A DNA stretch of 64,000 bases from Pseudomonadota bacterium (GTDB taxonomy: Bacteria; Pseudomonadota; Alphaproteobacteria; Sphingomonadales; Sphingomonadaceae): the NCBI GenBank assembly GCA_023457895.1, contig JAEXAY010000021.1:62001-126000 (forward strand). Reading direction: 5' to 3'. A program made the translations under genes and the position numbers. Each line of letters begins with the position of its first letter. Within the stretch, counting starts at the first letter, position 1. Shown here piece by piece: positions 59,912 through 64,000 of the stretch. Below the pieces are notes generated by a model. That model did not search any database. It was not told where the DNA came from and saw only the letters and a program-made list of their open reading frames with translations.

Positions 59912-60877
59912 ATGCTGCGCGAGCTTATTTTACGGCGGCGACGCTGGCTAAGGGACCTGCCGGCGCGCACTGCACTCAAGCTGTGCAACCAGCGCCACAT
60001 GCGAGCGATGCTGGGACGCAATTATGACCGCGCATTGGCAACCCATAAACCGGCATTACCCATACTTCACGGGATAGACGCAGAAATCGTCGCTGGCCTG
60101 GAAACGGACGGTGTGTGCGTAACCTCGATCGAGGATCTGGAACTTGCAGACGCCGAAGCCTCCTTGATGCAGGCCATGCGGCTTGGCCTTGATTTCGCTG
60201 ACGAAGCCCATCAGCGCACCGCGAATGGGGAAGGCTTTCTCATCGTTCCGCCGGAGAAAATGATCAAGCATCCGGCAATCTATTTATTCGGCTTGCGGGA
60301 CCGGTTTCTCAATATAGCGGAAAACTATATAGGGCTGCCTCCGGCCTATGACGGGGTCACGATCAACTATACGGTTGCGGACGGTCGCGAAGTGTCAACG
60401 CGTAAATGGCATCGCGACTGGGAAGACCGGCGGATGCTGAAGATCGCCATTTATCTGCACGATGTAGACGAGGCCGGCGGCCCATTCCAGGTCATTCGAA
60501 GACAGGACACCCGGCAGAGCGACACCAACGGTTTCAGTTACGAACTGGCCGACGACGCCATGCTGGCAGAGCGGCTAGGCCATTCCTATGCAGACGACAT
60601 CGTCAGTTGTTCAGGGTCTGCCGGCACCGTCATCTTCACCGATACTGCCCGCTTCTTCCATCGCGGCAAGCCGGCTACCCGGCGGGATCGTATCGCCGTC
60701 TTCTACAGCTATTTTTCCAATCGGCCGCGTCATCCGTTCCTTTGCGAGCGTACGGCGACGCGGCGGCGCGACATCGCACGATTGGCAAACACCCTCCCCC
60801 CGCGCCAGCAGGACGCGGCGCTTTGGCGCAAGCGGCTGCCGCTCGCCCTGCGGATGATTCCACCAGCGCAGCTTTGA
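59912..60877 (+). CDS. Putative 2OG-Fe(II)/phytanoyl-CoA-type dioxygenase
   Basis: 321 residues. The core has RKWHRDWEDRRMLKIAIYLH (H-x-D ligands), VDEAGGPFQVIRR, VIFTDTARFFHRGKPATRRD with a distal His, and RIAVFYSYFSNRPRHPF with a candidate 2OG-binding Arg. This is the pattern of the phytanoyl-CoA hydroxylase-like group; the substrate is unknown. It is unrelated in detail to the 2OG enzyme at 47663. It lies 80 bp after the kinase-like gene at the end of the EPS export operon, so it may modify a sugar or lipid of the same pathway. The start ATG 59912 is the first one compatible with the neighbour. Confidence 0.8.
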   Translation: MLRELILRRRRWLRDLPARTALKLCNQRHMRAMLGRNYDRALATHKPALPILHGIDAEIVAGLETDGVCVTSIEDLELADAEASLMQAMRLGLDFADEAHQRTANGEGFLIVPPEKMIKHPAIYLFGLRDRFLNIAENYIGLPPAYDGVTINYTVADGREVSTRKWHRDWEDRRMLKIAIYLHDVDEAGGPFQVIRRQDTRQSDTNGFSYELADDAMLAERLGHSYADDIVSCSGSAGTVIFTDTARFFHRGKPATRRDRIAVFYSYFSNRPRHPFLCERTATRRRDIARLANTLPPRQQDAALWRKRLPLALRMIPPAQL

Positions 60878-60880
60878 ATT

Positions 60881-62188
60881 TTATCCCGCGGACAAGGGGA
60901 CCAGCAGTTGCGCAAGCTCCCGGGCGTTGGTGTCGGGGTTGTGCATCAGGCGCACGCGTCTTCGACCTTCCTCGCCCATCGTCCGTAACCGGTCGGGAGA
61001 TGCTTCAAGCACTGCCGTGATTGCCGCGGCGAGAGCATCGACCGATCCCGACGGCACAAGCCAGCCATTGGCATCATCGACCAACTCGGGAATACCCGCA
61101 ATCGCCGTTGTTACCGCGGGGCGGCCGAGCGCCATGGCTTCCATCAACACGACGGGCAGGCCTTCGGCAAAACTCGGCAGCACCAAGGCGCGTGAGCTTA
61201 GCAAGGCTTTGCGAACGTCCACCGGGGATCGCCATCCCAACAGGCGGACATGCGCTTGCAGGTTCATTGTGCGGATCTGCTCTTCCAGCACGGCACGCCC
61301 GTCCCCGTCGCCGATAATGTCGATAACGAAGTCGTGATCAGGCGCGATAAGCGCCGCGGCGGCGAGGAGTAAAGGAAGTCCTTTTTGCGGACTGAGACGG
61401 GCAACGCATAGCAACCGGTTGCTCTTGAGCCCTGCCTCGCCGGGTTCGGGTTCATCCAGAAAATCCGGCGCTACCGCACAGCGCACTACCCTGATGCGGT
61501 CCCAATGAGCCGGGTCGGACCAACGCATGAGCTGGCTCCGGCCAAAACTCGAAACGCCCACAGCGAAAGCCGAATCAGCAATCTTGCCGGGGAGATCCAG
61601 CGCGAGCGGTGCATCAAACTCATCGGGGCCATGCGCTGTAAAACTGTAAGATATTGGCGCGAGACACGCGGCCAGCCGGGCAACGGCCACGGGGTTCGTG
61701 CCAAAATGCACATGTACGTGGCGAATTTGCCTTAGCCGCATTTCCCTTGCCAGAACAGCGGCCTCGGCAAAATAGGCGCAGGCTCGAACCAGGTTACGTT
61801 CTGATCGCAAGGATCGTCGCAACGCGCGCAACGATGCGACCGGACGATGCAACAGGGATTGCAGTGCCGCAGCCGCCATTCCGCCCAGATTGCCATCAAG
61901 CAGCGCGATCGTCCGTTCAGCTTCGCTCCGTTCATCCGCATCAGAAAAGCTTTCGGGGGAGCGCCGGACGGTGAAGCGCGATACGCGCAGCCCCAGCCTT
62001 TCCAGCGCAGCAATCTCCGTCCTGATGAAGCTGTGACTTATCTTGGGATAGACATTGACCAGATAGGCCAGGTGACCCGACAATTCGGAACGGACCGGGG
62101 CTTCGTCGTCAGGCACGGAGTTTACCGCCGCTCTCCAACCCGGTCCTGGCACGGCCGCTTCGGCATGATCATGTTCCGATAAATACAT
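60881..62188 (-). CDS. Family 4 glycosyltransferase (colanic-acid WcaL-like)
   Basis: 435 residues from ATG 62188 (MYLSEHDHAEAAVPGPGWRA); the longer frame to 62365 is not protein-like. The acceptor half begins AYLVNVYPKISHSFIRTEIA, typical of exosortase-linked and colanic-acid GT4 enzymes, and includes HVHVHFGTNPVAVARLAACL and YSFTAHGPDEF. The donor half has LLCVARLSPQKGLPLLLAAA, FVIDIIGDGDGRAVLEEQI, RVRLLGWRSPVDVRKAL and SFAEGLPVVLMEAMALGRPA. It is convergent with the dioxygenase gene (3-bp gap) and likely adds a sugar to the EPS repeat unit. Confidence 0.92.
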   Translation of the reverse strand: MYLSEHDHAEAAVPGPGWRAAVNSVPDDEAPVRSELSGHLAYLVNVYPKISHSFIRTEIAALERLGLRVSRFTVRRSPESFSDADERSEAERTIALLDGNLGGMAAAALQSLLHRPVASLRALRRSLRSERNLVRACAYFAEAAVLAREMRLRQIRHVHVHFGTNPVAVARLAACLAPISYSFTAHGPDEFDAPLALDLPGKIADSAFAVGVSSFGRSQLMRWSDPAHWDRIRVVRCAVAPDFLDEPEPGEAGLKSNRLLCVARLSPQKGLPLLLAAAALIAPDHDFVIDIIGDGDGRAVLEEQIRTMNLQAHVRLLGWRSPVDVRKALLSSRALVLPSFAEGLPVVLMEAMALGRPAVTTAIAGIPELVDDANGWLVPSGSVDALAAAITAVLEASPDRLRTMGEEGRRRVRLMHNPDTNARELAQLLVPLSAG

Positions 62189-62457
62189 AAACGCAAACGA
62201 TCCTGTTCTCCCCCAGTATGAACCAACGGCAGGGGAACGGACATTCGTATTTTTCCTTACCAAATATGTGTTCTGGCTCGTCCTCATGGAAAGCCATGAA
62301 GGCAATTCCGTTGGCGAATTTGCACCTGTTTTTTGACGATAGGAATGGCCGCGACATCGGACCAATCTCTGCTTGGAAACTGGAGTCTCGAGATGAAGTC
62401 TTGCCCTTGCAGAACCTCACCGCCCTGCCCCACAGGCAGTCCGGACTGATCGGCGTC

Positions 62458-63810
62458 ATGCCCGCCCTGACCTTGCGCGCCCCGCGACGGGTTGTAACGA
62501 AGGCTGGCGAGCCGGGCCGGTTGCGGTTCCGCAAGGTCCGCTCGGGAAGGCAAATCCTGTTGCCGGCGCTTGCCGGTCTCGGGCTTGGCTGCAACGCACT
62601 TTTTGGGACCCCGGCAAGCAGCGTAGGGAAAGACCTTCAAGGCTACGCAGTAGCGAACGCCCCCTACGTGCTGCCCGGCAAAATTCAGGCGTCTGCGGCA
62701 ATCCTGCCGCTAGAGACCCTTGAATTGCCGGCCGAAGCCTTGCCCGCTTCCTCCGGCAAGGCGGCAGATCTTGCCCGGGCCATTAACGCAGGTGTGCCTT
62801 TTACGCCGCTCAGCGCCATTCCGGCGCGCCCATTCCTCTGGGCCGACGGAGTCATGGATCGCGAACGCGCGACGGATTGCCTCGCAGCGGCCGCCTATTA
62901 TGAGGCCGGTACCCGGCCTGCCGATCAGCGCGCGGTAATGCAGGTGGTGCTTAACCGGGTTCGGCACAGCGCATTCCCACGGACAGTTTGCGGCGTCGTG
63001 TTCCAGGGCTCGGATCGGTCCACCGGCTGCCAGTTCACCTTCACCTGCGATGGCGCGATGCTGCGCCGACAGCCTTCATCGGAAACCTGGACGCGGGCGC
63101 GCCTGACCGCGCTCGAAATGCTCACCGGCCGCGTCGAACCCGTCGTCGGCAATGCGACCCACTATCATACAGACTGGGTGCATCCGGTGTGGAGCAGCCG
63201 GATGCTGAAAATCGCGGCGGTCGACACCCATTTGTTCTTTCGCTGGCGTGGCCGGGCGGGCGAGCCTCAAGCCTTTGCGAGCCGCTACTCGGGTGTGGAG
63301 CCCTCCATTACCAAGATGGCGCTATTGTCATTTTCGCACCGCGATAATGCACTTCCGGCCTCCCCCGCCTCGAATGACAGCCATATTGCGCACCTGACGC
63401 GTCCGGATTTCGAGACGTCAGACAGCAATCGGGTGCCAGCCGGGCTGTCAGGCATCGTCCCCCAACCCGTCAGGGTTGGTTCTTCGCTGACCGCGAGGGC
63501 GGAACCACTCCCCGACCAGACGCGCACGCCCGATGCCGACGTCTTTCTCGTCGCGCTCGATGGGTCGATGGGGCCGGACAGCTTCCTGCAACATGCCCAA
63601 CAGCACTGTGCCGGCAAGTCCAGCTGCCGTTTCTTCGGCTGGACCAATGCGGCGCGCAAAGCGACGAAATTCCCCGTTTCCGGCGCCTCAATCGATGCCC
63701 TTTCCTTCAGTTTCATTCGTGCTGGTTCGGGCGATGCGGGCAAGGCGCGATGGAATTGTAACGAATTCCCCCGTGACGACCGGGCGCAGTGCCTGCGGCG
63801 CGGGGGGTGA
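62458..63810 (+). CDS. SleB-type cell wall hydrolase
   Basis: 450 residues from ATG 62458 (MPALTLRAPRRVV). The frame is open from 62218, but that leader looks non-coding and would leave only 29 bp to the divergent GT4 gene. After an N-terminal hydrophobic segment (LLPALAGLGLGCNALFG) comes a Hydrolase_2/SleB domain (about 205-350) with DCLAAAAYYEAGTRPADQRA (Glu in YYEAG as candidate catalytic residue), VMQVVLNRVRHSAFPRTVCG, VFQGSDRSTGCQFTFTCDG and NATHYHTDWVHPVWSSRM. SleB-type enzymes cut peptidoglycan glycan strands. Hydrolases of this kind are frequent in sphingomonad EPS loci, perhaps making room for the export complex. Its C-terminal 100 residues are not recognised. Confidence 0.82.
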   Translation: MPALTLRAPRRVVTKAGEPGRLRFRKVRSGRQILLPALAGLGLGCNALFGTPASSVGKDLQGYAVANAPYVLPGKIQASAAILPLETLELPAEALPASSGKAADLARAINAGVPFTPLSAIPARPFLWADGVMDRERATDCLAAAAYYEAGTRPADQRAVMQVVLNRVRHSAFPRTVCGVVFQGSDRSTGCQFTFTCDGAMLRRQPSSETWTRARLTALEMLTGRVEPVVGNATHYHTDWVHPVWSSRMLKIAAVDTHLFFRWRGRAGEPQAFASRYSGVEPSITKMALLSFSHRDNALPASPASNDSHIAHLTRPDFETSDSNRVPAGLSGIVPQPVRVGSSLTARAEPLPDQTRTPDADVFLVALDGSMGPDSFLQHAQQHCAGKSSCRFFGWTNAARKATKFPVSGASIDALSFSFIRAGSGDAGKARWNCNEFPRDDRAQCLRRGG

Positions 63811-63828
63811 ATTCCGGATGAAAAGCCC

Positions 63829-64000
63829 ATGAGCAGCAGACCTCTTGCCACCACATCAATGACGATGAACGGCCCGGCCCCAAGCTTTCGCCAGTCAGCC
63901 ACCGTGCATTACCGCCGCCGGTCGTCAAAGGAACTCGCGCGGCTGTGGCTCGCATTCATCCTTATCCTGCTTGACGTGCTGGTAATCCAGATCGCCTTTC
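63829..64000 (+). CDS. N-terminus of a membrane protein, possibly a polyprenyl-phosphate sugar transferase (partial)
   Basis: 57 residues to the window edge: MSSRPLATTSMTMNGPAPSF, a basic stretch (HYRRRSSKELARLWL) and the start of a transmembrane helix (AFILILLDVLVIQIAF). The basic stretch followed by a helix containing Asp resembles the N-terminus of undecaprenyl-phosphate glycose-1-phosphate transferases in EPS loci, but too little is visible to be sure. It starts 18 bp after the SleB-type gene and is probably co-transcribed. Confidence 0.5.
   Translation, partial: MSSRPLATTSMTMNGPAPSFRQSATVHYRRRSSKELARLWLAFILILLDVLVIQIAF

Noticed and set aside
62360..62395. Sigma-54 promoter upstream of the SleB-type gene
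   Set aside because: A GG-N10-GC spacing exists (TCGGACC...CTGCT), but the -24 box does not match TGGCAC.
1..64000. CRISPR arrays, rRNA genes, complete insertion sequences or prophage
   Set aside because: No regularly spaced repeats, rRNA sequence, transposase or phage structural genes were seen; the only mobile-element trace is at 1-1298.

Overview
The window is GC-rich chromosomal DNA from an alphaproteobacterium, most probably a sphingomonad (Sphingomonadales). Supporting signs are the PrsK/PrsR/PrsT set next to an EpsB-type sugar transferase, the ATP-synthase zeta-like (DUF1476) gene beside BolA and Grx4, a short-chain-fatty-acyl (ScfR/RamB-type) regulator divergent from isocitrate lyase, and frequent GTG/TTG starts with ATGA/TGATG overlaps. 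The genus cannot be fixed from the sequence. No rRNA, CRISPR array or complete insertion sequence was seen.

Left part (1-32.5 kb), mostly core genes. At the left edge is the remnant of an integrated element: a tRNA-Met gene, three TGGGGGTA-type sites, and a tyrosine-integrase N-terminus fused in frame to a Strawberry-notch-type helicase that runs off the window. Next come a small GntR regulator and a four-gene minus-strand EPS control operon (EpsB-like sugar transferase, PrsK, PrsR, PrsT). Then ScfR/aceA, a secreted unknown protein with a serralysin-like RTX protease, an MBL-hydrolase/DUF4230/nadA operon, Grx4/BolA/DUF1476, cysS, a three-gene signalling module (OmpR-type regulator, LysM-FecR protein, CHASE2 histidine kinase), putA and an RNB nuclease. 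Between the MBL gene and grxD lies an ORF-free block with two copies of a unit offset by exactly 282 bp. Each unit has an inverted repeat, a -24/-12 (sigma-54) promoter and a conserved 75-nt hairpin-forming segment starting at the predicted transcription start. I regard this as the best candidate for an undescribed system: tandem sigma-54-dependent small RNAs.

Right part (32.5-64 kb), an accessory exopolysaccharide/natural-product island. On the minus strand a run of genes encodes a 2OG oxygenase, two GT2 enzymes, an NRPS (formyltransferase, headless C domain, A domain interrupted by a luciferase-like monooxygenase, PCP), a type I PKS (KS-AT-KR-DH-ACP-TE, with a Cys in the TE nucleophile elbow), a third GT2, and an Sfp-type phosphopantetheinyl transferase. 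The plus strand then has a GT4 and a flippase. The minus strand has an O-antigen ligase/polymerase-like protein, a secreted glycosidase-like protein and a TagA/WecG glycosyltransferase. The plus strand follows with the export machinery (Wza-like protein, outer-membrane barrel, chain-length regulator, tyrosine kinase-like ATPase) and a second 2OG-type oxygenase. The right end has a GT4, a SleB-type cell-wall hydrolase and the start of a further membrane protein. The NRPS-PKS operon sits inside polysaccharide genes and shares its strand and overlaps with glycosyltransferases, which suggests its product may be glycosylated or may decorate a polysaccharide or glycolipid. That last point is inference.
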